Made by a program: the position numbers and the translations under genes. This document shows positions 35,333 through 44,701 of a DNA stretch of 60,051 nt, one piece after another. The first letter of the stretch is position 1, and the number at the start of each line of letters is the position of its first letter. The stretch comes from Actinomycetes bacterium (lineage in GTDB: Bacteria > Actinomycetota > Acidimicrobiia > Acidimicrobiales > SZUA-35), in NCBI GenBank assembly GCA_024280015.1, contig JAJRQY010000166.1, positions 1 through 60,051 of the forward strand, in the 5' to 3' direction. The notes beneath the pieces were generated by a model that saw only the letters and a program-made list of their open reading frames with translations, made no database searches and had not been told where the DNA came from.

Positions 35333-36462
35333 GGAAGAGCATCACGATAGGCGCCTACTAGGGCTTCGCCAGCACTTCGCCAACCGAACTGCTTGGAACG
35401 TTCAACCCCGAGCTCTCCGAGGCTGACAACCAGGTCCGGTTCAGTCAGGATTCGGGTCATTGCTTCGGCCAAATCTCGAGCATTGGATGGTTCAACCAGG
35501 AGCCCAGCGTCACCGACGACTTCGGGAATCGACGCAGCAGTGGTTGAGATAACGGGACAACCGCGAGCCATCGCTTCCAATGTTGGATTCCCGAACCCTT
35601 CATAGGCCGAAGGGAAGACGAGGGCAGCTGCGGAGCGATAGAGGCTATCCAATAGGTTCTCGCTAACTCGGCCGAGAACATGGCAGCGGTCCTCAAGGTC
35701 CAGCTGGGTGATGCGGTTGGCAATGGCGTCTGTTCGCGGGCCTACGCCGCCGGTCATCACCACCTGCAGATCGGGGAACCGGTCACGCAACATGTCCAGC
35801 GCGTGCACCAGGTCGATGTGCCGCTTGTGGGCGTAGGTGATTGAGGGGAACAAGAAGTAACGACCGAATCGATCAAGGTTTTGCTGGTGGGAGACCTCGT
35901 CCAACACCCCAGGCTCGACCAGCTCATGTCCGTGAGGGACAACGACGACCCGCTCAGCCTCAACATCGAGAAGCTTACGTACCCGACCGGCAGTGAATTC
36001 ACTGGGGCACAAGATTGCCCGAGCCGATTTGGCTGTCCTCGGCAGCATGATATCAAGCCAACGGCCTCGACTACTTTCGAAGTTCTCCGGTAGGTCCAGT
36101 GGTTGCAAATCATGAATGGTGACAACGGCTGGTGTCGGTGAAATTGCAGGAATCACGCCACCTCCGTGATGGACAAGATCATCACCACGACTTACCCGGG
36201 CCAGCCAGGAGTGTTCAGCCAGAATCCTCGCTGACTTCCTTCGCAGATTGACTGGGCAGAGCTTCATCTCAAAGCGGTCCAGCAGATCCGGATGAGCCTC
36301 CACCAACTCTGGCTGGGCGTACAGGCGAAGCCACAGATCCTCCGGATCCAGCCGATCAACGGCTCGGAGCAGTCGCAGGATGTACTCCTCGCTACCTCCG
36401 ACCACGCCGGGAATAAGCCAGAGCAGATTGACACCGATTACCGCGTTCATCCTCTTGCTCAC
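35329..36462 (-). CDS. GT4 family glycosyltransferase
   Basis: 377 aa, GT-B fold. The N-terminal half has the acceptor-side glycine loop IPGVVGGSEEYI and VVTIHDLQPLDLPENF; the C-terminal half has PSITYAHKRHIDLVHAL and the donor-binding PSAYEGFGNPTLEAMARGCPV. These are hallmarks of mannosyl- and rhamnosyltransferases of exopolysaccharide assembly. It forms a coupled pair with the 34.1-kb transferase and is separated from the next by 37 bp. Confidence 0.88.
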   Translation of the reverse strand: MSKRMNAVIGVNLLWLIPGVVGGSEEYILRLLRAVDRLDPEDLWLRLYAQPELVEAHPDLLDRFEMKLCPVNLRRKSARILAEHSWLARVSRGDDLVHHGGGVIPAISPTPAVVTIHDLQPLDLPENFESSRGRWLDIMLPRTAKSARAILCPSEFTAGRVRKLLDVEAERVVVVPHGHELVEPGVLDEVSHQQNLDRFGRYFLFPSITYAHKRHIDLVHALDMLRDRFPDLQVVMTGGVGPRTDAIANRITQLDLEDRCHVLGRVSENLLDSLYRSAAALVFPSAYEGFGNPTLEAMARGCPVISTTAASIPEVVGDAGLLVEPSNARDLAEAMTRILTEPDLVVSLGELGVERSKQFGWRSAGEALVGAYRDALP

Positions 36463-36499
36463 TCCTTGTTCGATCCCCGGGGACTCGTCGATGATGGCG

Positions 36500-37597
36500 T
36501 CATCGGATTGGCATCTTCGCCGAGTAGACCCGATCGAACAACTCGCTGTAGCCGAAAGCGGTGTTGGCCCACGTCATCTTCTTGACATGTTCTCGACCAG
36601 CTGCGACCAGTGCTGCGGCCCGGACGGGATCATGCATCAACAGGTCGATCGCCTGCCCGATTTCGGTCACATTGGTTGGATCCACTAGCTCAGCTGCACC
36701 TCCCGCAACTTCCTCGGTCGCGGTTCCCCGTGATGTCACAACCGGGGTTGATTGCACCATTGCTTCCAGGACCGGAAGGCCAAAACCCTCCGCCAGCGAG
36801 GGCAGAGCGAACACGGAAGCCTCACGATAAACCGCTCGAAGGTCCGGGGTTGACAACCCACTCAGCCGAGTCACTCGGTCCCCCAGTGGTCCAAGCAGAT
36901 CTGCGCCATCAATGTTCCACCCTTGAGGACCAACGACCACCAGATCCAGGTCAAGGCGGCGTACTCCTTCGACCAGCCGGACCAGATTCTTTCGCGGCTC
37001 AACCGTTCCGACCCAGAGCACAAAACGCTCGGGAAGCGGGATTCTTTGTCGCACCGTTTTGGCGTCGGCATCAGTCACCGGCTTGTTCAGGACACCCCAC
37101 GGGATAACGACGACTCGGTCGCGATCCAGACCATGGCGAATACAGGCTTGCCGAACTACCTCGGAGGGAACCGCAACTGCAGTTGCCCGATCACGGGTGG
37201 CCTCCCATGCACGAGGAAAGAACGAGCGGCCACGTCTCGAAAGGCGTTCAGGCGAGTCCAGGAAGTCAACATCGTGGACGGTTGCGACGATGGGTGCATC
37301 CGATGGTGGAACGACCATGGCGGCGGCCCAAACCAGGTCGACCTTGCCTACCCGAAGGGGCGGGCGATTAAATCTCAGCCACGACTCATAAAGAGCCGGG
37401 CGGGGCAACGGCTCGTGAACTACCTCAATGTCAAGGTCCTCGGCGAAAGCTCCACCTCGGTGTTTGGCTGCAATCCCAACAATGTCGAACTCACCCCGAT
37501 CGAGCAAGGCCGATATCGTGCGACGGGTCGACACGGCGGTACCACCAGGCACGCGGTGCCAATACTGTTCAACGGTGACGGCGATGCGGCGATGCAC
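36500..37597 (-). CDS. GT4 family glycosyltransferase
   Basis: 365 aa, GT-B fold: RVPGGTAVSTRRTISAL near the N-terminus, PIVATVHDVDFLDSPE, the donor domain VLWVGTVEPRKNLVRLVEGV and SLAEGFGLPVLEAMVQSTPVV. The last motif holds the EX7E glutamates that contact the sugar nucleotide. The VEPRKNL motif is common in mannosyltransferases, so GDP-mannose or GDP-rhamnose is a reasonable donor (inference). Same operon as ugd and UDP-xylose synthase. Confidence 0.88.
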   Translation of the reverse strand: MHRRIAVTVEQYWHRVPGGTAVSTRRTISALLDRGEFDIVGIAAKHRGGAFAEDLDIEVVHEPLPRPALYESWLRFNRPPLRVGKVDLVWAAAMVVPPSDAPIVATVHDVDFLDSPERLSRRGRSFFPRAWEATRDRATAVAVPSEVVRQACIRHGLDRDRVVVIPWGVLNKPVTDADAKTVRQRIPLPERFVLWVGTVEPRKNLVRLVEGVRRLDLDLVVVGPQGWNIDGADLLGPLGDRVTRLSGLSTPDLRAVYREASVFALPSLAEGFGLPVLEAMVQSTPVVTSRGTATEEVAGGAAELVDPTNVTEIGQAIDLLMHDPVRAAALVAAGREHVKKMTWANTAFGYSELFDRVYSAKMPIR

Positions 37598-37650
37598 CCC
37601 ATGATTGTGGCAGCGAGAATTCGATTTGGTGACAGAAACTGATTTTGTCG

Positions 37651-38589
37651 TTACCGACCGAGCTCCGCGGCGAAGTACGTGATCGCCTTCTCAATCCCCT
37701 CAGCCAGCTGGATCTTTGGTTCCCATCCCAATTCACGGTTAGCTACAGTGAGGTCCGGCTTGCGTTGGGTCGGGTCGTCCTTAGGCAAGGGCAGGAATTC
37801 TAGCTTGCTGTTGGAGTTGGTAGCAGCGAGGACCGTCTCGGCCAGTTCCAACATGGTGAATTCGTGCGGGTTACCAATGTTGACCGGCTGTTGATAGTCA
37901 CTATCCAGAAGCGCAAGCTGGCCCGCGATCTGGTCATCGACATAGCAGAAGCTGCGACTCTGACTTCCGTCACCGTAGACGGTGAGGGCTTCACCTTTGA
38001 GGGCCTGAACAATGAAGTTGGACACCACACGGCCATCATCTGGCGCCATCCGTGGTCCGTAGGTGTTGAACGTTCGGACAATCCGAATGTCGATGTCGTG
38101 AGCCCGGTGATAGGCCATGGTCATGGCCTCACCAAAGCGCTTGGCTTCGTCGTACATACTGCGTGGCCCAATGGGGTTGACATTTCCCCAGTAGGTCTCA
38201 GGCTGTGGGTGAACGAGCGGATCCCCGTACACCTCGCTGGTTGAGTTGAGGTGAAACTTCGCACCCTTCGCCCGGGCCAAGCCAAGACAGTTGTGGGTTC
38301 CAAGGCTGCCAACCTTGAGAATCTGGATGGGAATCCGAGCAAAGTCGATCGGAGAGGCCGGACTCGCCAGGTGCATGATGGCATCGACTGGTCCGGGAAC
38401 CCACATGAAGTTCGATACGTCTTGTTCGACGAAGGTGAACCCTGGATGAGCAAAGAGGTGTTCGATATTGGCGGTTCGCCCCGTTACCAGATTGTCCAAG
38501 CAGACAACCTCGTCTCCTCGCTCCAGCAACCGATCACAGAGATGAGAGCCAAGGAAGCCAGCGCCACCGGTTACAACAACGCGTGCCAT
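37651..38589 (-). CDS. UDP-glucuronate decarboxylase (UDP-xylose synthase)
   Basis: A 312-aa extended SDR with [15 protein letters not shown], the catalytic Thr/Ser region [26 protein letters not shown] with the YxxxK pair, and [10 protein letters not shown]. The NPIGPRS..YDE(A/S)KR pattern is diagnostic of UDP-glucuronate decarboxylases, which make UDP-xylose. Its start follows the stop of the UDP-sugar dehydrogenase with no gap, so substrate supply and use are coupled. Confidence 0.93.
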   Translation of the reverse strand: MARVVVTGGAGFLGSHLCDRLLERGDEVVCLDNLVTGRTANIEHLFAHPGFTFVEQDVSNFMWVPGPVDAIMHLASPASPIDFARIPIQILKVGSLGTHNCLGLARAKGAKFHLNSTSEVYGDPLVHPQPETYWGNVNPIGPRSMYDEAKRFGEAMTMAYHRAHDIDIRIVRTFNTYGPRMAPDDGRVVSNFIVQALKGEALTVYGDGSQSRSFCYVDDQIAGQLALLDSDYQQPVNIGNPHEFTMLELAETVLAATNSNSKLEFLPLPKDDPTQRKPDLTVANRELGWEPKIQLAEGIEKAITYFAAELGR

Positions 38590-39864
38590 CTATCGACCGA
38601 TGCCACGGTAAAGGAAGCCTCGTCGAACGATCTGATCTCGATCAAGGAGGTTTCGGCCGTCGACAATGTTGCGGCCCGACATCAGCTCGGCCACCTTGTC
38701 CATGTCGACTCGTTTGAACTCTTCCCATTCGGTGAGGATGACCAACACTTCGGCACCAGCAACAGCCTCCAGCGGGTCACCAACAACCTCAACATCGAGG
38801 CCATCTATTGGTGAGCCAACGGCCGGGTCATAGGCCTTGATCTGCACCCCGGCTTCACCAATCCGCTTCAGCACTTCAATGGCCGGTGATTGGCGAAGAT
38901 CGTCGGTGCCGGCCTTAAAGGTCAGACCCCAGCAAGCAACGCGGCGCCCGGCAGGATCGTGACCAAGCACATCAAGTACCTTCTGAGCGGTCCGGTCGAA
39001 CTGTTCATCATTGACCTTGAGGACCTCGTTAAGGAAGGTGAACTCATAGCCATGATCGGAGGCGATCTTGGCCAGCGCAATAGTGTCCTTGGGGAAACAA
39101 CTTCCGCCCCAGCCTGGCCCAGGATGGAGGAACTCCTTGCCGATCCGTCGGTCATAGCCCATGCCAAGCACCACATCGTTGACGTCAGCACCAACCGCTT
39201 CACAAAGGTTGGCGATGGCATTCACGAACGAGAGCTTCGAGGCGAGGAAGGCGTTGGATGCGTACTTGATTGTTTCGGCCGAGATCGGATCGGTCACCAT
39301 GATGGGAGCCCGAACCTTGGCGTAGAGTGAGGCGACCCGCATAGCGGCCTGCTGATCGTTACAGCCAATGACAACCCGGTCAGGGTTCAGGAAGTCATCC
39401 ATTGCCGTGCCCTCACGCAAGAACTCCGGGTTGGAAACAACGGCGACATCGCTGCGATTCAGTACTCGAGAAACAATGCCCGTTGAGCCAACCGGTACCG
39501 TTGACTTGTTGACAACAACGGAGCCAGCAGGCAAGCACTCGGCGATCTCGGCTGCCGCTGACTCCAGGTAGGAGAGATCAGCCGAGCCGTCTTCGCCTTG
39601 GGGGGTCGGGACACAAAGGTAGTGAAATTCACAGTCCTTCGAGGCCTCGACTGCGCCAAGGACAAAACTCAGCTTTCCGGAGGAGATGCCTTCTTTCACG
39701 TATCGGTCAAGGTCCTTCTCCACAATGGGGATCTCACCCCGCTGAAGCATTGCCACCTTGTCGGCATCGATATCGGCACAAACAACGTCGTGTCCAAGAT
39801 GAGCGAAGCAGGCACCGGTAGTCAGCCCAACGTATCCCGTACCAATTACTGCAATTCTTGCCAC
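38590..39864 (-). CDS. ugd: UDP-glucose 6-dehydrogenase
   Basis: 424 aa. N-terminal Rossmann motif GTGYVGLTTGACFAHLGHDV, the central helix with AETIKYASNAFLASKLSFVNAIA, and the catalytic cysteine in GPGWGGSCFPKDT. The C-terminal lobe has VACWGLTFKAGTDDLRQSPA. It oxidises UDP-glucose to UDP-glucuronate, the substrate of the next gene. GDP-mannose dehydrogenase is the alternative, but pairing with UDP-xylose synthase favours UDP-glucose. The start is GTG with AAGGGAG upstream; an inverted repeat lies at 39892-39913. Confidence 0.93.
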   Translation of the reverse strand: MARIAVIGTGYVGLTTGACFAHLGHDVVCADIDADKVAMLQRGEIPIVEKDLDRYVKEGISSGKLSFVLGAVEASKDCEFHYLCVPTPQGEDGSADLSYLESAAAEIAECLPAGSVVVNKSTVPVGSTGIVSRVLNRSDVAVVSNPEFLREGTAMDDFLNPDRVVIGCNDQQAAMRVASLYAKVRAPIMVTDPISAETIKYASNAFLASKLSFVNAIANLCEAVGADVNDVVLGMGYDRRIGKEFLHPGPGWGGSCFPKDTIALAKIASDHGYEFTFLNEVLKVNDEQFDRTAQKVLDVLGHDPAGRRVACWGLTFKAGTDDLRQSPAIEVLKRIGEAGVQIKAYDPAVGSPIDGLDVEVVGDPLEAVAGAEVLVILTEWEEFKRVDMDKVAELMSGRNIVDGRNLLDRDQIVRRGFLYRGIGR

Positions 39865-39891
39865 CCGAGGCTCCCTTGTCGAAGGCGATGT

Positions 39892-39913
39892 GTACTCAGC
39901 AAAGTATGAGTAC
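39892..39913. promoter_or_regulatory. Inverted repeat in the ugd operon promoter
   Basis: GTACTCA and TGAGTAC (7-bp perfect arms, 8-bp spacer) lie 28 bp before the ugd start. On the minus strand the sequence ACTCATACT occurs twice, 16 bp apart, around the same place. This suits a repressor or activator site for the glycan operon; the factor is not known. Confidence 0.4.
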
Positions 39914-40017
39914 CAAATAGTATGAGTGTTAGGGGAAAGACGCTATCTCATCTCCCCAGCCCGCTCCTGGGTATCTATACCCGTGAGCGTGGTTCGTTCG
40001 CCCAAAATGTGCCTGAT

Positions 40018-41532
40018 TTAGCCACATTGCACCGGTATTGGGGTGGTGGTTACACCAGATTCTGGTTCTGGACTCTCCGTTGAAGGAATCTCCGTTGTCG
40101 TAGTGTTCGACGTTGTAGTCGTCGCTGGGTCTGATTCCCCGGCAGCTCCAGGACCAGAACCGACATCAGATCCAAGGATCATGACCACCGAGCGTCCCTG
40201 ATAGGCCAGGTTGGAGATCGGGTCGCCGGCAATTAGTTCCAGGGTGATGGCTTCCTGCACGCCGGAACGCAGGAGTGAGGTTCGCACCAGCTCGGCCGCC
40301 TCTTGCCCATCGATCCCATGTTCAAGCACAATGCCACCCTGATGCTGACGAATTTGTGACTCAGCAACAGAGAAGCCGTCTTGTTCCAGGGCCAGAGATA
40401 GGTGTTGAAGTTGCTCTTTCTGGCTCGGGTCAGACTCAATGCTGAGATACACAGTTGCTGGTGAATCTGGCGGTGAACCTCGGAAGAGTTCAAGCACGGC
40501 ATCGGCCTGATTTCGCAGCGGTAGCAGCACCCATGCGGTGCCGACCCGTTCACTATCGGAGGGGTAGCTGTAGGTTCCCAGTTCCCCAGGATCGAAGGAT
40601 CGATAGGTGGTACCGAGGTCCAGCAGGAGCTGGGGCGTCATCTCCTGATCGATGGTGATTTGTTCGAGGGTGACATCGATCAGATCTGCCAGAGTGAAGG
40701 GGTTTCTCGCCCCAGTGGCGATTGCCCGTTTCATCAATTGAAACATGAAGTCTTGCTGGCGTTGAATCCTCCCGATATCGGACAGGGGGAGGCTGTTGGT
40801 CCATTCCCCATCTGCCTGCTGGACCTGGTAGTAACGAGATCTGACGTAGGCCAACGCGGTCGGAGGGTCGAGGGGCTGACACCCTGGGTTGAGCATCTCG
40901 AAGCCAGTCTGACTGTGCTGCTCGGCTTCATTCCAGTCCCTCGCTGGCTGCTCGAAATACACATCAACATGATCAACGGCTTCGACGATCCCCTGAAAGC
41001 CAGCAAAATCGACACTCATGTAGTGGTGAATGGGGATGTCGAACTCACGGTTGATGGTCTCGATCAACAGCTCGGGGCCTTCGATTCCGAAGGCGTAGTT
41101 GATGCGCCGATCACCGTAACCCTCAATTGGAACCCACAGGTCGCGAGGAATCGACAGCATTGCTGCGGTACCGGCCCGCTCATCGATATGAAGGATGATG
41201 GTGACATCACCGAGTCGTTCCCCGTCTCGACCAACCCGAATCGGGTCATCAGCATCCAAACCATCAGAGCTGTCGTAGCCAACAAGCAAGATGTTGAGCA
41301 CGCGTTCGCCGGGCTTGGTACTCGGTGCCAGAGTCAGGGTTCCTCCGAGTTGAACTCGGTCTATGGATGAAACCTGCTGGTAGGTCAGGTGCAGGACCCA
41401 GGCGAGGGTCAGAGCAGTCACAATCATTGCCGCATTGAAGGCCAAGACAAATCGTTGTCCCCAGCTACGGCTGAATCGACTCAGCCGTTGCCGGTCAGGC
41501 TTGGCGGTAAATGGCTGAGCAGCGGTGTTCAA
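40018..41532 (-). CDS. LytR-CpsA-Psr (LCP) family wall glycopolymer transferase
   Basis: 504 aa. A cytoplasmic N-terminus and one membrane span (about 33-50) are followed by the extracytoplasmic LCP domain with DVTIILHID, SIPRDLWVPIEGYGDRRINYAF, MSVDFAGFQGIVEAV and ALAYVRSRY, which hold the conserved Asp and Arg residues for the polyprenyl-pyrophosphate. A LytR_C-type domain (about 355-450) and a Ser/Thr/Pro-rich tail (TTTSNTTTT...) complete it. LCP enzymes move glycopolymers from lipid carrier to the wall, which fits the neighbouring glycan operon. It overlaps the thiamine diphosphokinase gene by 4 bp. Confidence 0.92.
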   Translation of the reverse strand: MNTAAQPFTAKPDRQRLSRFSRSWGQRFVLAFNAAMIVTALTLAWVLHLTYQQVSSIDRVQLGGTLTLAPSTKPGERVLNILLVGYDSSDGLDADDPIRVGRDGERLGDVTIILHIDERAGTAAMLSIPRDLWVPIEGYGDRRINYAFGIEGPELLIETINREFDIPIHHYMSVDFAGFQGIVEAVDHVDVYFEQPARDWNEAEQHSQTGFEMLNPGCQPLDPPTALAYVRSRYYQVQQADGEWTNSLPLSDIGRIQRQQDFMFQLMKRAIATGARNPFTLADLIDVTLEQITIDQEMTPQLLLDLGTTYRSFDPGELGTYSYPSDSERVGTAWVLLPLRNQADAVLELFRGSPPDSPATVYLSIESDPSQKEQLQHLSLALEQDGFSVAESQIRQHQGGIVLEHGIDGQEAAELVRTSLLRSGVQEAITLELIAGDPISNLAYQGRSVVMILGSDVGSGPGAAGESDPATTTTSNTTTTEIPSTESPEPESGVTTTPIPVQCG

Positions 41533-42170
41533 GAGGGAAGTTCCTGGAAGGCCAACAACACGCCAACGTCCAAGCTAACAACAGCCAACGGCGCAACAAA
41601 GGCGTTACTCATGCCCCGAGGCGAGTGGCGTTGTAGAGTCTCATCGTCCAGTTCATAGGCGAACCCCGTTGCATGGACGCCGCGCACCGATCCTCCAATT
41701 GGGAGGAGACTGACGCGAGATCCAATGGTTCCAGTCAAGGTCCGCCGTCGATGAATCACCGACACACGCTCATTGCCAACAAGGGCATCAATCTCGATGT
41801 CGGCAAAACGGTCATCAGCGAGAAGGAGCACGCTTGACATGAGATGATCGAGCCTGCCTCCCCCAATACCCGCAACCACGATTCGGTCGGGTTCTTGCAA
41901 GGCAGCATGCAAGAGAGCGAGTTCGAGATCGGTCTCGTTTTTATCCTCCGGATGACGAATAAGTTCAACACCAGCAGTCTCAGCCCGCAAATAGCCTTGG
42001 GCAGAGGCCGAGTCGAAGTCGCCAATGGCGACGTCAACAGCGAGACCCACCTCGTAGGCTCGGTCGATTCCCGAGTCTGCGGCAATTACTAGTTGAGCGG
42101 CCGGTAGCGCAGCTTTTTCTTGGGGGGAGATCGGTTCTCCTCCACCTATAACCAGTATGGGCGATGTCAT
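41529..42170 (-). CDS. Thiamine diphosphokinase
   Basis: 213 aa, normal length. VIAADSGIDRAYEVGLAVDVAIGDFDSAS carries the conserved GDFDS catalytic motif; HPEDKNETDLELAL and GIGGGRLDHLMSSVLLL complete the TPK core. It pyrophosphorylates thiamine with ATP. It is translationally coupled to the LCP gene and divergent from the acyl-CoA dehydrogenase; a TACGAT box 9 nt before its ATG could drive leaderless transcription. Confidence 0.93.
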   Translation of the reverse strand: MTSPILVIGGGEPISPQEKAALPAAQLVIAADSGIDRAYEVGLAVDVAIGDFDSASAQGYLRAETAGVELIRHPEDKNETDLELALLHAALQEPDRIVVAGIGGGRLDHLMSSVLLLADDRFADIEIDALVGNERVSVIHRRRTLTGTIGSRVSLLPIGGSVRGVHATGFAYELDDETLQRHSPRGMSNAFVAPLAVVSLDVGVLLAFQELPS

Positions 42171-42217
42171 CGGATACGGATCGTAGATTGCTTTGGCTCG
42201 CGAAGCTGGGTCACTAC

Positions 42218-42223
42218 TAGGTT
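42218..42223 (+). promoter_or_regulatory. -10 box of the acyl-CoA dehydrogenase gene (leaderless)
   Basis: TAGGTT ends 7 nt before ATG 42231 and no Shine-Dalgarno is visible. Confidence 0.45.
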
Positions 42224-42230
42224 TTCTGAC

Positions 42231-43382
42231 ATGTTACGTCGAACTCTCTTTACCGAAGATCACGATCTGTTCCGTGATGCCGTCCGTTCCTTCATCGCCA
42301 AGGAGATCGTGCCGCGGGCTGACGAATGGGAAGAGTCCGGGCGGGTGGACCTGGAGATGTTCAACAAGGCTGGCCAACATGGCTTCCTTGGCATGGAAGT
42401 TGCGGAAGAATTTGGCGGGGGTGGCGTCGACGACTTCCGGTTCAACATGATCATCAACGAGGAGGTCCAGTCCGCTGGTGTAGCTGGATCGGGGATGTGC
42501 ATCACCCTCCACAACGACGTGTGCATGCCCTACTTCACCAATGGCACGACCCAGGACCAGAAGGAACGCTGGTTGCCCGGCATCTGCTCCGGCGAGAAAA
42601 TGACCGCCGTAGCCATGACCGAACCCGGGACGGGCTCGGACCTTGCTGGAATCCGCACCACCGCCATTCGAGACGGTGATTGTTATGTGGTCAACGGCAC
42701 CAAGACCTTCATCACCAACGGACTGAATAGTTCCTACATCATTGTCGCCGTCAAGACTGACCCTTCTCAACGGCACCGGGGAATGAGCCTGCTGGTGGTT
42801 GAAGAGGGAATGGAAGGATTCAGTCGCGGCCGCCGACTGGAGAAGGTCGGGCTTCATGCCCAGGACACGGCCGAACTGATCTTTGAGGATGTGCGAGTAC
42901 CCGAAACCAACCTGCTGGGAGAAGAAGGAACCGGCTTCTTTCAGTTGGTCGAAAAGCTGGCTCGAGAACGACTCTCTCTTATCATCACCGCGGTGGCTCA
43001 CGCCCAACAGTCTTTTGCTTGGACCGTTGACTACTGCAAGGAACGCGAAGCCTTCGGTCAGCCGATCGGCTCCTTTCAAAATTCTCGGTTCGTGTTGGCC
43101 GAGATGAAGACCGAGTTGGATATTGCCCAGGTTTTCGTTGACCGCTTGGTCGAGGCGTATCTGGCTGGTGAACTCACAGCCGAAGACGCTGCCGAAGGCA
43201 AGTGGTGGTGCACCGAGCTACAAAACCGGGTGGCCGATCAGTGCCTACAGCTCCATGGTGGTTACGGCTATATGGAGGAATACCCGATTGCTCGAGCCTG
43301 GCGTGATGCTCGGGTGCAGAAGATCTACGGCGGTACCAACGAGATCATGAAAGAGATCATCGGCCGCTCACTTGGCTTCTAG
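42231..43382 (+). CDS. Acyl-CoA dehydrogenase family protein
   Basis: 383 aa from ATG 42231; the open frame extends 37 codons further upstream but that part shows no homology and overlaps the divergent gene. Landmarks are AMTEPGTGSDLAGIRTTA (FAD-binding), FITNGLNSSYIIVAV, the LQLHGGYGYMEEYPIARAWRD block and YGGTNEIMKEIIGRSL, whose Glu-equivalent is the catalytic base region. It oxidises acyl-CoA to enoyl-CoA; the pattern is that of FadE-type long- or medium-chain enzymes. It meets the sterol-desaturase-like gene tail to tail with a 4-bp overlap. Confidence 0.93.
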   Translation: MLRRTLFTEDHDLFRDAVRSFIAKEIVPRADEWEESGRVDLEMFNKAGQHGFLGMEVAEEFGGGGVDDFRFNMIINEEVQSAGVAGSGMCITLHNDVCMPYFTNGTTQDQKERWLPGICSGEKMTAVAMTEPGTGSDLAGIRTTAIRDGDCYVVNGTKTFITNGLNSSYIIVAVKTDPSQRHRGMSLLVVEEGMEGFSRGRRLEKVGLHAQDTAELIFEDVRVPETNLLGEEGTGFFQLVEKLARERLSLIITAVAHAQQSFAWTVDYCKEREAFGQPIGSFQNSRFVLAEMKTELDIAQVFVDRLVEAYLAGELTAEDAAEGKWWCTELQNRVADQCLQLHGGYGYMEEYPIARAWRDARVQKIYGGTNEIMKEIIGRSLGF

Positions 43383-44575
43383 ACAACAGAACTATTGCCG
43401 TCCTTGGTTCGAGTCGGGCGGCGGGTTGAGCGCCAGATCTGGCCCAAGATCGGTCGGACAAGTCGGGCCAGATCCCGGATCGACTGAACGGGGTGTCGGA
43501 TGCCACGCAAGATGAGGACCAGTGGATTACCCATGCCCCGGAATGGGTGACGAAACTGGGCGATAACCCCCGACGGCATTTCCTCGTCAACACCATATAC
43601 CTGGGGGCGTCGACCCTTTGGCATGAAGTAGGTTCCAAACATCAAATCCCAGAGCGGCAGGAAGACCGAGTAGTTGTGGTTGATCGCCTCCGCCTCATTG
43701 GCGTGATGCCAGTGATGGAACTCCGGGGTGATCACAACCTTATGGAACGGACGGAGGAGTAACCGGGTGTTGGCGTGCAGGAACAGACCGGTCACGACCT
43801 GGACGACGACCAGGATGCCGGTGAATTCTGCACTAAATCCGGCGGCTAACAAGAATACGAAGGGTGGGGCAACAAGGGCTCCGTCAACGGGGTGATTGCG
43901 AAAGCCACTGACCCAATCCAGCTTCTCGGTTGAGTGGTGAACGGCATGGAATCGCCAGAGCAGGGGAACTTCGTGAGACCACCGGTGGATCCAGTAGATG
44001 GCTAGGTCAAACAGGGCAATCCCAATAAATGGCGAGACATTGGCTGGGATCATGGCCACCAAAGGACGGATGGCCAGGCCTGGTAACCAGGCAAGCGAGA
44101 TGACAGCAACGGTGACCGCGACCAGCCCTCCGATCGGTGTCATGAGAGGGGTAAGTAATGCCCAAGCCATATCCGTTCCGACCTCCGGTCGGCGAATCCT
44201 TTGTCCCCGATGTCGTGGGTAGAGTTTTTCAACCGGCACAACCAAGACGAAGAGAACGCCGAGGACTGACAGCGGCTCCAGGTCGATGAGCAAGGAAACC
44301 AGGATTCCCAGAGCAGTTAGCACTCCGACCAGGGAAAGCTTCCGTCGCCACCGCGACCACCTGGAGTCGGCGGAAGCAGCGGACGTAGCCCGGCGAGTAC
44401 TCACCGGACGTTGTGGCGGCTGCGGCGGCCACACAGACACGGTCGAGTCGACAGATCGTGCGACGGGAAGCTGTGGTGGCAAAGGCATGGTCGATGTCGT
44501 GCTCATGTCCGGCTTGTCGAAACCACTGCTCCATTCGGTTCGAAGTTGACGCGATTTCGGCGAAAGATAGGCCAT
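43379..44575 (-). CDS. Sterol desaturase / fatty acid hydroxylase family membrane protein
   Basis: 398 aa, or 375 aa if translation begins at Met24 (44506). About five membrane spans surround the histidine clusters HRWSH, FHAVHHS and HHWHHANE that bind the diiron centre, followed by NHNYSVFLPLWDLMFGTYF. Such enzymes hydroxylate or desaturate lipids; the substrate is not determined. The first 90 residues are Ser/Pro-rich and non-conserved. It is convergent with an acyl-CoA dehydrogenase gene. Confidence 0.88.
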   Translation of the reverse strand: MAYLSPKSRQLRTEWSSGFDKPDMSTTSTMPLPPQLPVARSVDSTVSVWPPQPPQRPVSTRRATSAASADSRWSRWRRKLSLVGVLTALGILVSLLIDLEPLSVLGVLFVLVVPVEKLYPRHRGQRIRRPEVGTDMAWALLTPLMTPIGGLVAVTVAVISLAWLPGLAIRPLVAMIPANVSPFIGIALFDLAIYWIHRWSHEVPLLWRFHAVHHSTEKLDWVSGFRNHPVDGALVAPPFVFLLAAGFSAEFTGILVVVQVVTGLFLHANTRLLLRPFHKVVITPEFHHWHHANEAEAINHNYSVFLPLWDLMFGTYFMPKGRRPQVYGVDEEMPSGVIAQFRHPFRGMGNPLVLILRGIRHPVQSIRDLARLVRPILGQIWRSTRRPTRTKDGNSSVV

Positions 44576-44701
44576 TCGACCTATCCAGAGTCATATCGAG
44601 GAAGATGTAGGGCGAACAATGAACCGCTCGACCCCTTCGCTACGACAGATCCACCATGAGCACCACGTCCAGACATCAGCACAACAAGTGAAGATGAAAC
44701 G

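Noticed and set aside
39969-39982. GGGTA/TACCC hairpin after the LCP gene
   Set aside because: Five-base arms without a U tract are too weak to call a terminator.
42120-42230. Upstream extension of the acyl-CoA dehydrogenase
   Set aside because: The 37 extra codons overlap the divergent kinase gene and its promoter and lack homology; ATG 42231 follows a -10 box.
42234-43079. 281-aa open frame on the minus strand
   Set aside because: It is antisense to the acyl-CoA dehydrogenase, whose motifs are unambiguous.
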